Shown piece after piece: positions 50,912-60,641 of a stretch of 64,000 nucleotides of DNA (position 1 is its first letter; each line of letters starts with the position of its first letter). This DNA is from Volucribacter psittacicida (lineage in GTDB: Bacteria > Pseudomonadota > Gammaproteobacteria > Enterobacterales > Pasteurellaceae): contig NZ_SMFT01000004.1 in NCBI RefSeq assembly GCF_004339025.1, positions 62,001-126,000 of the forward strand. Direction: 5' to 3'. The notes under the pieces were generated by a model, which searched no databases, was not told the DNA's origin, and saw only the letters and a list, made by a program, of their open reading frames with translations. Both the position numbers and the translations under genes were made by a program.

Positions 50912-52069
50912 TTAATCCACACAGGAACAATAAGCCTTCATTTTCTTATCACTATAATCAACCACCTCTTTAATTACTAGTTTTTGAACAGCAGACATTA
51001 CCGCCGCCATATAATCGTAATCTGGTTTCCCTGATTTACAAGGTAGAGAAATCGTTAGTTCATCTGCATCTTTAGCGTAAAAATTACGAGAATAACTGAA
51101 TTTTCCAGAAAAATAAGAAGCTTTATGAATAGCTGATGCGATAAACATTGTTGCCAGTGGGGGAAGACTTTCAGTATGAACAACCGCAATATGATCGTCT
51201 GCTCCGTAGTCATAGTTTCGGTATTTAGCAGAACCGAACATATCTATAGTAACTGTGTTTGCATTAAAAATATGAACAGGGTTACCTATAAAGGCTGAAA
51301 TGCCTGTATTGGCTTCCCCTGCCGTAACAAAGGGAAGATTACCCACAATGCGATCATCACTTTTAAGACGTTTACCACGTGTAGCAGAACCAAATAATTG
51401 TTTTAGATTAAAGGATTGCCATTTACCCCCCCCCAATGTAGAATTATTAATATTATCAATAACTTGCATTTCTTTTTCAGTTAAAGTATAATTAGACAAT
51501 CCTGTTTTTAGTAGGTAAGCCTCGAGCTCGGCGACTCGCTGAGCCTCAAGCTCGGCGACTCGCTGAGCCTCAAGCTCGGCGACAAAGGACTGCATAAAGT
51601 CAAAGTCGATAATCTCTCCTATATTTCCTTCCATGTTATTGTTAGATTTTTTTACTGGAAGCTTTATTTTTATATTACGAAAAACATCGTCAACATCTCT
51701 TACTAGAACCGAAAGTAAAATGGGTTTTTGTTTATTTAAAATAGATGAAAAGAAATTAATCGTTTTAGGGGGTAATACAATCTTTGGTGTGATTTTTCTT
51801 ACAAATTGCCCAGCATACCAAGGTTTATTGCGATAAAAAAAATCCATTTGCAATAAACCTAAACTCCAATTACCTGCAGGATTAATATTTTCTGTATTCA
51901 CAAAACCTGTTGTCTGTAATATTCCTTGGTTTTGAGATGTTCTCGTCACATAGTCATATTCATCTCCTGTTGTTAACTTATCTTTATTAAAGGATAATGT
52001 ATTTTCAATAATGAATAATTTTTCTAACTCAAATTCTTCCCACTTGACACTATTCAACATATTAGTCAA
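50912..52069 (-). CDS. Specificity subunit of a BcgI-like restriction-modification system
   Basis: 385 residues (start at a TTG at 52069; an ATG three codons later at 52060 is also possible). Two target-recognition halves (about 8-160 and 217-380) flank a linker at 163-185 made of three VAELEAQR-like repeats, recalling the TAEL repeats of EcoR124I. A GGGGGGGGG tract (51426-51434 as C9) encodes Gly213-215 between the halves, so a slip would remove the second recognition domain. It follows the nuclease-methylase gene by eight bases. Confidence 0.85.
   Translation of the reverse strand: MTNMLNSVKWEEFELEKLFIIENTLSFNKDKLTTGDEYDYVTRTSQNQGILQTTGFVNTENINPAGNWSLGLLQMDFFYRNKPWYAGQFVRKITPKIVLPPKTINFFSSILNKQKPILLSVLVRDVDDVFRNIKIKLPVKKSNNNMEGNIGEIIDFDFMQSFVAELEAQRVAELEAQRVAELEAYLLKTGLSNYTLTEKEMQVIDNINNSTLGGGKWQSFNLKQLFGSATRGKRLKSDDRIVGNLPFVTAGEANTGISAFIGNPVHIFNANTVTIDMFGSAKYRNYDYGADDHIAVVHTESLPPLATMFIASAIHKASYFSGKFSYSRNFYAKDADELTISLPCKSGKPDYDYMAAVMSAVQKLVIKEVVDYSDKKMKAYCSCVD
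51426..51434. repeat. Homopolymer C9 (G9 in the coding strand) in the specificity gene
   Basis: Nine C residues within ATTTA-C9-AATG. On the coding strand TTG GGG GGG GGT reads Leu-Gly-Gly-Gly in frame, so the gene is currently on for full length. Confidence 0.9.
51519..51583. repeat. 24-bp tandem repeats in the specificity linker
   Basis: Units at 51519-51542, 51543-51566 and a partial unit 51567-51583; the second is GCCTCAAGCTCGGCGACTCG then CTGA. Each unit encodes eight residues (VAELEAQR). The first unit differs by one base (CGAG for CAAG). Their GC content is well above the surroundings. Confidence 0.92.
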
Positions 52070-52077
52070 GTGGGCAT

Positions 52078-54102
52078 CTACTTTAGTAATTGTTCATTTT
52101 CCAGCTTTTGTTGCTTTAGTAGTTGTGAGACCTCCCAAGCTAAATAATCACTTACGGTCTTTTTGAAATCCGATAAGGTGGGGACTAATTCTGATTTTTT
52201 ATGTTGATCAAAATTCCAATCATTACCCTCTAAGCTAATAAAATCCTCTACATAAATCTCATCAAGATTCCATAAATCACGATTTACTAACGCATTTCTC
52301 CCTGCTTTGTAAATTTTAATAATATCCTGATAACGTTGTGTAGGCTGATCTTGTTCAATTAAACTACGTTCCGTGCGTTTGTAACCATCATTGCGAAAAT
52401 CAATAAATTTAACGCTAACATCTTTGTCGTGAGGCTTACCAGCCTTGAAAATATAAATACTAGTTTGTACGCCAGCCATCGGTTGAAATAAATCAACAGG
52501 CATTTTAATACTAGCTAAAAGAGTATGTTTTTTTAAAATCTTTTTATTCGTTGTAATGGCTTTGCCACTGCCTGCACTATCTTGAATAATAATTGCCCCT
52601 AATCCCCCTTTTTCTAAATTATTTAATCCATGCTCAATAAATGGCATGCCATTTTCTTCATAAGAGAATGGTGGGTTAAGTAATATACGATCCGCTTTAA
52701 AATTCTCAAATAATTTAGGCGGACGATTAAAAGCACTGCCTTTTTCTATTTTACTTGAGCCATCGCCTCGTAAAATCATATTGGTTGTCGCCAATGTGTA
52801 CATCTCGGCGTTGAGTTCTACACCAAGTAATTGTTCGGATTTTATTTTGTTGATTAGCTCATTGGCTTTAGTCGTATTTTTGCCATATTTATTTTCGGCT
52901 TGTGCGATCATTATTTCCATTGCACTAATTAAAAACCCAGCCGAACCTGTCGCCAAATCTAATACTTTACTTTCAATATCAATATCTAGAATTTGAGCCA
53001 TCATTTTAGTTACATAAGGTGGCGTTAGCACAATACCTATTTCTTTTCCATCGCCTAAAGCATATTTCAGAAATTCAGAATACATTTCGCCCATAATATC
53101 AAGATGACCCGCCATACCATCGATAGACTGATAAATATGTTCATAAATAAAGGTAAAAATTTGTTTGGTTATGCTTGCTTTTCCATTAATAAGGGGAGCA
53201 GCTTCTTTTTGGACTTCCATCAGCTCATCACGCTGGCTATCTTTGCTAATTTCATTAAATGAAGCAAGCATTAAATCGCTTTTCTTTGACTCAATTTGCT
53301 TTGAATTAAGATATTCTTTAATTTGCTGAACAATTTTAACACCATCACGCTGTGTCTCTGTTTGGGTGCCCTTTAAATTTTCAGGCGTTAAACCTTGCTG
53401 TAAAATTTCGCCATTCTTATCTTTAATATCCTGCATTGCAAGCAACATTCCTGACACGTATAAAACTCGTTGAGGAGCAGTAATATTTAGACTATGCATT
53501 AATTTATTAAGCTTTTTGGAATAGTTTTTTAACTGGGCTTGACTAGTAATTAATATGAGGTGCTTATCTTCTTCACTTAATTTCGCATTTTGATAGAACT
53601 CATTGAATGTTTGTTTATTTTCTAAAAAATTCAGTGTTTCTGTTTGAGAAATATATTTGAATGCTGTATCACTACTACCAAAAACATAATAAACTTCGAT
53701 TTTCACATTTTTTTCATCATTGCCCGCACAACCAATAGCGATCACTTCAGAATATTTATTACTGGCAATCATATTACGAGCGTAATGTAATGCGCCATTG
53801 ACAGCATAATTGCTGATGGATTTGTCATCAAATTTAATACCATCTTTCGTAGCTGCTTTAAGCTTTTTAATCCCTAACTTATTCTCAATAATTACAGGAA
53901 TAGCATACTGCTCAATATGAAAATCAGGTTTGCCAAAATTTGCTTTATTTTTAGTTTTTGCTGAACCTTTCAATGCTTCTTTGAGATAACCCGACATTGC
54001 AGATTCTTCATTAAAATCTGTTAACTTCTTTAATCCTATTTTAGCAAATTGTTCTTTTATCCAATCATTTACATCGGTTTCTAGTTTCCAGTTTTTACTC
54101 AT
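52078..54102 (-). CDS. BcgI-like fused nuclease and DNA adenine methyltransferase subunit
   Basis: 674 residues. N-terminal nuclease: Pro59-Asp60 and Glu73-x-Lys75 (GKPDFHIEQYAIPVIIENK), a PD-(D/E)xK site. Methylase: motif I LDLATGSAGF (381-390) and NPPF (476-479, RILLNPPFSYE). BcgI A subunits have the same two-part plan and work with a separate S subunit, cutting on both sides of the target (type IIB). Length is near BcgIA. It appears intact. The system is inferred from architecture; the recognition sequence is unknown. Confidence 0.85.
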   Translation of the reverse strand: MSKNWKLETDVNDWIKEQFAKIGLKKLTDFNEESAMSGYLKEALKGSAKTKNKANFGKPDFHIEQYAIPVIIENKLGIKKLKAATKDGIKFDDKSISNYAVNGALHYARNMIASNKYSEVIAIGCAGNDEKNVKIEVYYVFGSSDTAFKYISQTETLNFLENKQTFNEFYQNAKLSEEDKHLILITSQAQLKNYSKKLNKLMHSLNITAPQRVLYVSGMLLAMQDIKDKNGEILQQGLTPENLKGTQTETQRDGVKIVQQIKEYLNSKQIESKKSDLMLASFNEISKDSQRDELMEVQKEAAPLINGKASITKQIFTFIYEHIYQSIDGMAGHLDIMGEMYSEFLKYALGDGKEIGIVLTPPYVTKMMAQILDIDIESKVLDLATGSAGFLISAMEIMIAQAENKYGKNTTKANELINKIKSEQLLGVELNAEMYTLATTNMILRGDGSSKIEKGSAFNRPPKLFENFKADRILLNPPFSYEENGMPFIEHGLNNLEKGGLGAIIIQDSAGSGKAITTNKKILKKHTLLASIKMPVDLFQPMAGVQTSIYIFKAGKPHDKDVSVKFIDFRNDGYKRTERSLIEQDQPTQRYQDIIKIYKAGRNALVNRDLWNLDEIYVEDFISLEGNDWNFDQHKKSELVPTLSDFKKTVSDYLAWEVSQLLKQQKLENEQLLK

Positions 54103-54172
54103 ATGAATTTCTCCTAGATAAAATTTTGAACATTATACATAACTCATCTTAACAAAACAGTTATTATTTTAA

Positions 54173-54875
54173 GGGGCTGAAGTAGATTAGCCCTAAATTT
54201 CACACCATTTTCACAAGATTTTAAGTTGCTGAGAAGGTGCCCCAAAGTTAAACCGAAACTCGCATTCTTTCAAGAATAAAGGAAAGGATTTTCGGTCAAT
54301 ACCATTATATTTTCTTAATACGCGTTTGGCTTGATTCCAAAAATTTTTAATGCTATTGATATGATTTTTCTTTACGGCAAAATGCGTTTGATGATTAATC
54401 TGATAATGTTCAAATTCACTCACATCAAGAACATCATCACTACGATAATAGTCCGTATATACAATACTATCTGGCTGAATTTTTCTTTTAATAGCCGGAA
54501 GCAAGGTTTTCATCCGTGTATTTTCAATCACGATGGTAATAAACCTTACCTTGGTGTTTTAGCATACCGAAAACAGCTATTTTCTCTCCTCTCCATACCC
54601 TCGTTTTCCTTTCTTTACTAACGTTCATCTAGGTCAACTCCGTCCTCAAAAACGTCATGAACTTGTAGAGCAAGATGATAGCAAATCACTTGGCGAATTT
54701 TACGGTAAAATAAGATAGCCGTATTAGGCTGAATACCTAATAAATCAGCAGCTGCTCTAGCCGTTACTTCAAGGATAAAAAACTCAAGGAGTTTTAGCTG
54801 TATTTTTCTTTTAATTTACAATGAGTTACCTTTATTTTTTGCAATCTATCACAACAGCTAATCTACTTCAGCCCC
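54173..54875 (-). mobile_element. Decayed IS1016-like element (IS1595 family)
   Basis: Perfect 19-bp inverted repeats GGGGCTGAAGTAGATTAGC at 54173-54191 and its complement at 54857-54875 bound a 703-bp segment, the normal size for IS1016. Inside, the minus strand encodes transposase pieces in several frames (about 54211-54840). I find no clear 8-bp target duplication, and the flanks belong to different genes, so a rearrangement followed the insertion. Confidence 0.85.
54211..54840 (-). pseudogene. IS1016-like transposase pseudogene
   Basis: The longest open piece (54211-54531) has 'IVYTDYYRSDDVLDVSEFEHYQINHQTHFAVKKNHINSIKNFWNQAKR' (partly quoted), the ISXO2-like DDE domain with the Asp of YTDYYRS. 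Upstream pieces 'TARAAADLLGIQPNTAILFYRKIRQVI' and 'GVDLDER' are in other frames with stops between them. At least two frameshifts and a stop make it non-functional. The first catalytic Asp region is damaged. Confidence 0.85.
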
Positions 54876-54876
54876 A

Positions 54877-55077
54877 AATAAATTATCTCAAACAGATTTA
54901 GCCAAAATTGTAGGTATGAAACAAGCGACAGTATCAGCCTTTGAAAATACCCCAGACAGCACTAAATTAGAAACCTTATTTAAATTATTAGCTGGGCTTG
55001 AATTGGAATTAGTGGTACAACCTCGTCCAAAGAATATCTCATTATTAACCCAAGATGATGCAGAGGATATATGGTAA
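54877..55077 (+). pseudogene. hipB: HipB-like antitoxin remnant, N-terminus lost at the IS
   Basis: The frame joined to the IS end reads NKLSQTDLAKIVGMKQATVS… then LETLFKLLAGLELELVVQPRP and stops at 55075-55077. This is the Cro/C1-type helix-turn-helix of HipB with its C-terminal tail. The first 20 or so codons and the promoter are missing. It overlaps the start of hipA by four bases in the ancestral arrangement. Confidence 0.85.
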
Positions 55078-56354
55078 ATCCTAATGTTTTAACTGTTGCA
55101 ATGAATGGAGAAACCGTAGGGGAATAGCGGAAATATTCGGACGGTAGAATAGAATTTCAATATGCAGAGACTTGGTTAGCATTCCCTCGCAGTCGAGCGA
55201 TTTCATTATCGTTACCACTTTCCCAAACACCTCATAAAGGTGATGTGGTCTATAATTTCTTTGATAATTTGTTGCCCGATAATGAACAAATTCGCTCGCG
55301 TATTCAACAACGTTTTCAAACGAAAACCAAGTCTCCTTTTGATTTACTTTCTGCCATAGGGCTAGACTGTGTTGGTGCTATTCAACTTTATCAAGGAGAA
55401 AGTCATTTAGTTAAACAAATTCAATCTCAGCCGTTAAATGAGAAAGAAATTGAAAATTTATTAAAAAACTACCGCACTTCACCGCTAGGAATGGACAAAT
55501 TAGATGATTTTCGCATTTCTCTTGCGGGAGCACAGGAAAAAACAGCATTATTATGGTATCAAAATCAATGGCAACGCCCATTACATGCAACCGCAACTAG
55601 CCATATTTTTAAATTACCAATAGGTATTGTGGGACAAGGACAATTAGATTTATCACATAGCTGTGAAAATGAATGGTTTTGCTTACAGATTTTACAAAAA
55701 TTTGGTTTATCCGTCCCCCATGCCGAGATTAAACAATTTGGTGAAACCAAAGTATTGATTGTTGAACGTTTTGATCGCCGTTGGTCATCTAAAGGTAATT
55801 GGTTGATCCTCTTACCACAAGAGGATATATGTCAAGCCCTTGGAGTTGCTCCTGCACGTAAATATGAAGCCGATGGCGGTATTGGTATTTTGAAAATTAT
55901 GGATTTACTCAAAGGATCTGCCGATCCTATCCAAGACCGTAAACGTTTTTTTAAGGCTCAAATTGTGTTTTGGTTACTCTGTGCCATTGATGGGCATGCA
56001 AAAAATTTTAGTTTGTACTTAGAACCACAAAATCGTTATCGTTTAACCCCATTTTATGATGTAATTTCGGCTTATCCTATAATCCGTTCAAACGGATTAC
56101 AACGGCAAAAAATAAAAATGGCAATGGCTTGGCAAGGAAAAAACCGTCATTATTTATGGCAAAAAATTAAACTACGACATATTTTTGATACGGCTAAATT
56201 AGCCAATTTTTCCTCAGAAACGGTGGAAGACATTTTACATGAATTAATAAACTCTTACTCATTAATTAATGAAATTAATACCACATATTTGCCCCAAAAT
56301 ATTATTGATCCCATTTTAGAGGGGCTAGAAAATAAAATGAAATCATTAACTTAA
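55071..56354 (+). pseudogene. hipA: HipA-like kinase toxin gene with in-frame stop
   Basis: The ancestral 427-codon frame begins ATG at 55071 (MVNPNVLTVAMNGETVGE) and is broken by TAG at 55125-55127; beyond it the same frame runs to 56354. The rest holds 'AGAQEKTALL', 'LPIGIVGQGQ', 'NEWFCLQILQKFGL', 'LIVERFDRRW' and the catalytic 'CAIDGHAKNFSL' (Asp, Asn). A GTG at 55245 could give a 369-residue product lacking the N-terminal domain. Without its antitoxin such a kinase would be dangerous, so inactivation fits. Confidence 0.85.
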
Positions 56355-56413
56355 AATAAGACAAGATTACCAAACCAATATAATTTTGAATGGATAATAA
56401 TATCTCTTTATTA

Positions 56414-57817
56414 TTATCCCCTCTCCCTCAACCCCCACTGTAAACACAATAAACCAATGGCATTGCTTAATTGGTTTTCATTAAGATTGGCGAAGCCAAG
56501 GGATAATAAACATTTATTTGGATAATCAATAGGATAGACTAAAATGCCCACTGCGTTGGCACGTTGTGCCAGTTCATTGGCGTCATAACGGCTATTTAAT
56601 ACTTCAATGAGTAAATAAAACCCCGAATGTTCGCCGTAATAACGTAAATGTTGGCGGTAAGGGGCTAATAATTGGCAAAGTAATTCCATTTTTTTGCGGT
56701 AACGCTTACGCATACGCTGAATATGTTGTTCAAAATAACCTTGTGCCATAAATTTCGCTAAACGTTGTTGCTCAAAACGTGAAACGGAAGAATGAAGAAA
56801 GCCACAATATTGCTGGTAAGCTGGCAATAAAGATTTAGGTAACACCATAAAGGCAATACGCAAAGCTGGCATAATTAACTTGGAAAATGAACCAAGATAG
56901 ATGACTTTTTGGTTCATATCAAGGCTTTGTAAAGCGGGTATAGGTTTCCCTTTGTAGCGGAACTCGCTGTCATAATCATCTTCAATAATATAACGTTGTG
57001 TGCCACTATCCGCCCATTCCAACAAATTTTGCCGTTGCCCAATACTTAATACTTGCCCAAAGGGATAAAGATGAGAGGGGGTAACAAAGGCGATATTAAC
57101 CGATTGTTGCGCTAATTGGCTAAGATCAAGCTCATTATTTTGTTGCAAAGGCAAGGTAACTATGGGTTTATGATAAAGTGCAAGCAATTTTTTTACCGAA
57201 GTATAGCCATAAGATTCCATAGCATAAACAGGCTTTTCCACTAGCTGATTAAAGAGCAAAATAAGCTGTTGCATACAGCTATCCACCCCAGCTGCCACCA
57301 CAATTTGAGCAGGGTCGCAATGAACGCCCCTTGAGGCAAGTAAATAATCGGCAATTTCATTACGTAAACTCAATTCCCCTTGATTATCGCCTAAACGTAA
57401 TAATTGTGCTTGCTGTTTATGCCCTAAACCTCGCCCACATTTTTGCCAAGTGGCAAAGGGGAAATGTTCGGTGTCAATGGCATTGGGATTAAGATCATAA
57501 AGATAATTGTTTTTTGGCTGAAAGACAGTTGCTTTTTTGCGAGGCGATTGGCGTGCTAATTGCAATTCCGATTGAAAACATACGAAAAAACCGCGTCTTG
57601 GCTGCGATTCAATATAGCCCTCCGCCAATAATTGGGCATAAGCACTTTCAACGGTATTTTGACTAATTTGTAAATAATCACATAAATGCCGTTTAGAGGG
57701 CAATTTATCGCCAAACTGGAGTTGTTCGGCGTGAATCCCTTGGCGAATTTGCTGATAAAGTTGGACATATAAAGGGGTACGACTTTGCCGATAAAGTTGA
57801 TAATTTAATCGCCGCAT
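56414..57817 (-). CDS. pdxR: PdxR, MocR-type regulator of PLP synthesis
   Basis: 467 residues. Residues 1-80: GntR-like winged helix (YVQLYQQIRQGIHAEQLQFGDKLPSKRHLCDYLQISQNTVESAY, partly quoted). Residues 110-460: fold-type I aminotransferase domain with the PLP lysine in YLGSFSKLIMPALRIAF and Asp in IIEDDYDSEFRY. It binds PLP and controls pdxST, from which it is divergent by 101 bp. Full length. Confidence 0.92.
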   Translation of the reverse strand: MRRLNYQLYRQSRTPLYVQLYQQIRQGIHAEQLQFGDKLPSKRHLCDYLQISQNTVESAYAQLLAEGYIESQPRRGFFVCFQSELQLARQSPRKKATVFQPKNNYLYDLNPNAIDTEHFPFATWQKCGRGLGHKQQAQLLRLGDNQGELSLRNEIADYLLASRGVHCDPAQIVVAAGVDSCMQQLILLFNQLVEKPVYAMESYGYTSVKKLLALYHKPIVTLPLQQNNELDLSQLAQQSVNIAFVTPSHLYPFGQVLSIGQRQNLLEWADSGTQRYIIEDDYDSEFRYKGKPIPALQSLDMNQKVIYLGSFSKLIMPALRIAFMVLPKSLLPAYQQYCGFLHSSVSRFEQQRLAKFMAQGYFEQHIQRMRKRYRKKMELLCQLLAPYRQHLRYYGEHSGFYLLIEVLNSRYDANELAQRANAVGILVYPIDYPNKCLLSLGFANLNENQLSNAIGLLCLQWGLRERG

Positions 57818-57869
57818 AAACTGACCTCATTATTTTGTTAAAATTTGACCCTTTTAACCCTACCTGAGA

Positions 57870-57897
57870 TTGGACAAAATAGCCACTCATTTATTTT
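57870..57897 (+). promoter_or_regulatory. Candidate pdxST promoter in the pdxR-pdxS gap
   Basis: TTGGAC (57870-57875), 16 bp, TATTTT (57892-57897). Related TTGACC…TTAACC blocks at 57845-57859 and TTGGACAAAATAG nearby may be PdxR targets. The match is weak. Confidence 0.35.
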
Positions 57898-57918
57898 ATT
57901 TAATTTAAGGAAACCCAA

Positions 57919-58806
57919 ATGACAACAATTTTAGGCTCAAACATCGTAAAACGTGGTATGGCACAAATGCAAAAAGGTGGCGTGATTATGGACGTAGTCA
58001 ATGCCGAACAAGCACGCATTGCTGAGGCAGCAGGAGCGGTAGCAGTAATGGCTTTAGAGCGTGTTCCCTCTGATATTCGTGCGGCGGGTGGCGTGGCGAG
58101 AATGGCAAATCCTCGCATTGTGAAAGAGGTGATGAATGCGGTATCCATTCCTGTTATGGCAAAAGCCCGTATTGGGCATATTACTGAGGCAAGGGTGCTT
58201 GAGGCAATGGGAGTGGATTATATTGATGAAAGCGAAGTATTAACCCCTGCCGATGAAGAATTTCACTTGCTCAAAAGTGAATTTACCGTGCCATTTGTCT
58301 GTGGTTGTCGCGATTTAGGCGAGGCGTTACGCCGTATTGGCGAGGGGGCATCAATGTTGCGTACCAAAGGCGAACCCGGCACAGGCAATATTGTTGAGGC
58401 GGTACGCCATATGCGTAAAGTCAATGCTCAAGTGCGTAAAGTAGTAGCAATGAGCCTTGATGAGTTAATGACCGAAGCAAAACATCTTGGTGCACCTTTT
58501 GAATTATTTTTAGAAATCAAAGAATTAGGAAAATTGCCAGTGGTTAATTTTGCCGCAGGCGGCGTTGCCACCCCAGCTGATGCTGCTTTAATGATGGAAT
58601 TAGGAGCTGATGGTGTGTTTGTTGGCTCTGGTATTTTCAAAGCGGAAAACCCTGAAAAATTTGCCAAAGCCATTGTGCAAGCCACAACTCATTACCAAGA
58701 TTATGATCTGATTGCCCGCTTATCTGAACAATTAGGCGAACCTATGCGAGGTTTAGACATTTCACAATTAGCCGCGAATGAACGTATGCAAGAGCGTGGT
58801 TGGTAA
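57919..58806 (+). CDS. pdxS: PLP synthase lyase subunit PdxS
   Basis: 295 residues, highly conserved barrel. Asp25 ([13 protein letters not shown]), Lys82 ([11 protein letters not shown]) and Lys149-type region ([16 protein letters not shown]) are the active-site parts. It makes PLP from ribose 5-phosphate, glyceraldehyde 3-phosphate and ammonia with PdxT. It is one base from pdxT. Confidence 0.97.
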   Translation: MTTILGSNIVKRGMAQMQKGGVIMDVVNAEQARIAEAAGAVAVMALERVPSDIRAAGGVARMANPRIVKEVMNAVSIPVMAKARIGHITEARVLEAMGVDYIDESEVLTPADEEFHLLKSEFTVPFVCGCRDLGEALRRIGEGASMLRTKGEPGTGNIVEAVRHMRKVNAQVRKVVAMSLDELMTEAKHLGAPFELFLEIKELGKLPVVNFAAGGVATPADAALMMELGADGVFVGSGIFKAENPEKFAKAIVQATTHYQDYDLIARLSEQLGEPMRGLDISQLAANERMQERGW

Positions 58807-58807
58807 A

Positions 58808-59395
58808 ATGAAAACAAATGCACAACTCACCATTGGCGTCTTAGCATTGCAAGGCGCTGTAAGTGAACATTTACAACAAATTCAACAACTTGGAGCCAAT
58901 GCCATTGCCGTAAAAACAGTGGAAAACCTGACCGCACTTGATGGATTGGTATTACCTGGCGGCGAAAGTACCGCCATTGGTCGCTTAATGCGTCAATATG
59001 GTTTTATTGAAGCCATTCAACAATTTGCTCATCAGGGCAAGGGGATTTTCGGCACTTGTGCCGGTATGATCCTGCTAGCGAAACAGCTGATGAACGATGA
59101 ACCAAGTCATCTTAATTTGATGGATATTGTGGTACAACGCAATGGTTTTGGACGACAAGTGGACAGCTTTCAAACGGATCTTAGGGTCAAGGGGCTTTCT
59201 CAGCCTGTGCCTGCGGTATTTATCCGTGCTCCTTACATTAAAAGCCTTGATAAGAATAAGGTAGAAATTTTAGCGGAATTTGAGGGAAATCCTGTTTTAG
59301 CTAAACAAGGCAAGCTATTAGCCTGTGCTTTCCACCCTGAATTAACGTCCGATCTCAACATTCTGCAATTATTTCTCAATATGCTAACAAAATAA
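58808..59395 (+). CDS. pdxT: PLP synthase glutaminase subunit PdxT
   Basis: 195 residues from MKTNAQLTIGVLALQG. The start at 58808 is one base after the pdxS stop. 'LPGGESTAIG', nucleophile Cys84 (IFGTCAGMILLA) and the His-x-Glu pair (AFHPELTSD) are the class I glutaminase triad. It supplies ammonia to PdxS. An uptake sequence lies inside at 58931-58939. Confidence 0.96.
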   Translation: MKTNAQLTIGVLALQGAVSEHLQQIQQLGANAIAVKTVENLTALDGLVLPGGESTAIGRLMRQYGFIEAIQQFAHQGKGIFGTCAGMILLAKQLMNDEPSHLNLMDIVVQRNGFGRQVDSFQTDLRVKGLSQPVPAVFIRAPYIKSLDKNKVEILAEFEGNPVLAKQGKLLACAFHPELTSDLNILQLFLNMLTK

Positions 59396-59402
59396 AAGGG
59401 GA

Positions 59403-59429
59403 TTCATTTAAAATGGGGAGAGGATAATA
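59403..59429 (+). repeat. Dispersed palindromic element, arm copy
   Basis: TTCATTTAAAATGGGGAGAG then GATAATA, eight bases after the pdxT stop. Confidence 0.5.
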
Positions 59430-59441
59430 AGAGCGAAATCT

Positions 59442-59475
59442 CCCCGCGCTTCACAAAAGTGCGGTGCTTTTTTCT
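59442..59475 (+). terminator. Terminator-like stem using an uptake sequence
   Basis: CCGCGCTT pairs with AAGTGCGG (one G·T) across CACAA, followed by TGCTTTTTTC. The right arm is the uptake sequence at 59457-59465. Confidence 0.5.
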
Positions 59476-59575
59476 TTATTTTTTCATAAATCTCAGTATG
59501 CTATACCAACGCTGATCATCAAAAGATGAAACAGCTATAACATCAATCAACTATCTTACCCCCATTGAGGTAACT

Positions 59576-60502
59576 ATGTTTTCCGAACAATCCTTAGCCT
59601 TAATCAGTAACAACCTTGCTGGCTGGAAAATTTGGGCAATTAGTATGTTGCCCAATTTTGTGGCCGCCATTTTAGTCCTCCTCTTATTTGGGCTATTGGC
59701 GCGCACCTTACGCCGTGCCAGTATCTTATTCTATCAACGTTTTTTCCCAAAAAATCAACGCTTGGCTCAACTCTTTTCTATGGCGGTATTTAGTTTTATC
59801 TGGTTTATGGGGATTTTGCTTGCGTTAGAAATTTTACATCTCGCCTCTTTTCTTACCCATTTATTAGCTGGGGCAGGCATTGTGGGCATTATCGCTGGTT
59901 TTGCCTTTAAAGATATTGCTTCCAATGCCTTTTCCGGCTTATTAATAAAATCGGAACAACCCTTTAAAATTCACGATTGGGTCAATATTAAAGGCACGAT
60001 TGGCAAAGTGCGTAATGTTGGCTTAGTCACCGTAAGCCTTGAAACCCTTGAGGGCGAAACCGCCTTAATTCCTAACCAATTAATCTACAGCGGCGAATTT
60101 TTTAACTATTCCAATTTAAAGAAAAAGCGTGTGGTTATTCGTAGTGGTGTGTCCTATGGCGATGACCTAGAAAAAGTAAAATCAACAGCGCTCGCTCTAG
60201 CCAATCGTTGGGATTTTGTGATTAACAAAAAAGACATTCATTTTTATTTTACCGATATCGGCAGCTCAACCTTTAATTTTATGCTGGATTTTTGGGCGGA
60301 TTTTAACGGTTACGAAGAATATTTGGAAATAAAAAGCCAAGCAATTATGCAGTTAAAACGCTGTTTTGATGAACAAAATATTAGCTTAGCCTATAATGTG
60401 ACTACCCTTGATTTTGGGGTAAAAGGCGGTGTGAATTTATTTGATCAAACGATAAAAGTTGAAACCTTAACATCAAATCATCAAAATGACAAAACAGAAT
60501 AA
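59576..60502 (+). CDS. MscS family mechanosensitive channel
   Basis: 308 residues. Three membrane helices (about 20-105), with the pore-lining third helix 'LAGAGIVGIIAGFAFKDIASNAFSGLLI' in the Gly/Ala pattern of MscS, then the beta domain 'PFKIHDWVNIKGTIGKVRNVGLVTVSLETLEGETALIPNQLI'. It opens under osmotic downshock. The length is near MscS (286). It is a single-gene unit. Confidence 0.9.
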   Translation: MFSEQSLALISNNLAGWKIWAISMLPNFVAAILVLLLFGLLARTLRRASILFYQRFFPKNQRLAQLFSMAVFSFIWFMGILLALEILHLASFLTHLLAGAGIVGIIAGFAFKDIASNAFSGLLIKSEQPFKIHDWVNIKGTIGKVRNVGLVTVSLETLEGETALIPNQLIYSGEFFNYSNLKKKRVVIRSGVSYGDDLEKVKSTALALANRWDFVINKKDIHFYFTDIGSSTFNFMLDFWADFNGYEEYLEIKSQAIMQLKRCFDEQNISLAYNVTTLDFGVKGGVNLFDQTIKVETLTSNHQNDKTE

Positions 60503-60641
60503 GATCTTATGGGACAGCTATAGTTAATTTGGTTATGTAATGTAGCATTTCTATCTAAAAATTATGCGAATAAATATTGAAATTAATGAAATTATCGTGT
60601 TAAATCAACAATAATTATGTGGTTATTTATTTAGGTCTATT

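Noticed and set aside
54165-54883. 8-bp target duplication of the IS1016-like element
   Set aside because: The eight bases on each side (TATTTTAA and AAATAAAT) do not match, and the left flank is not part of hipB.
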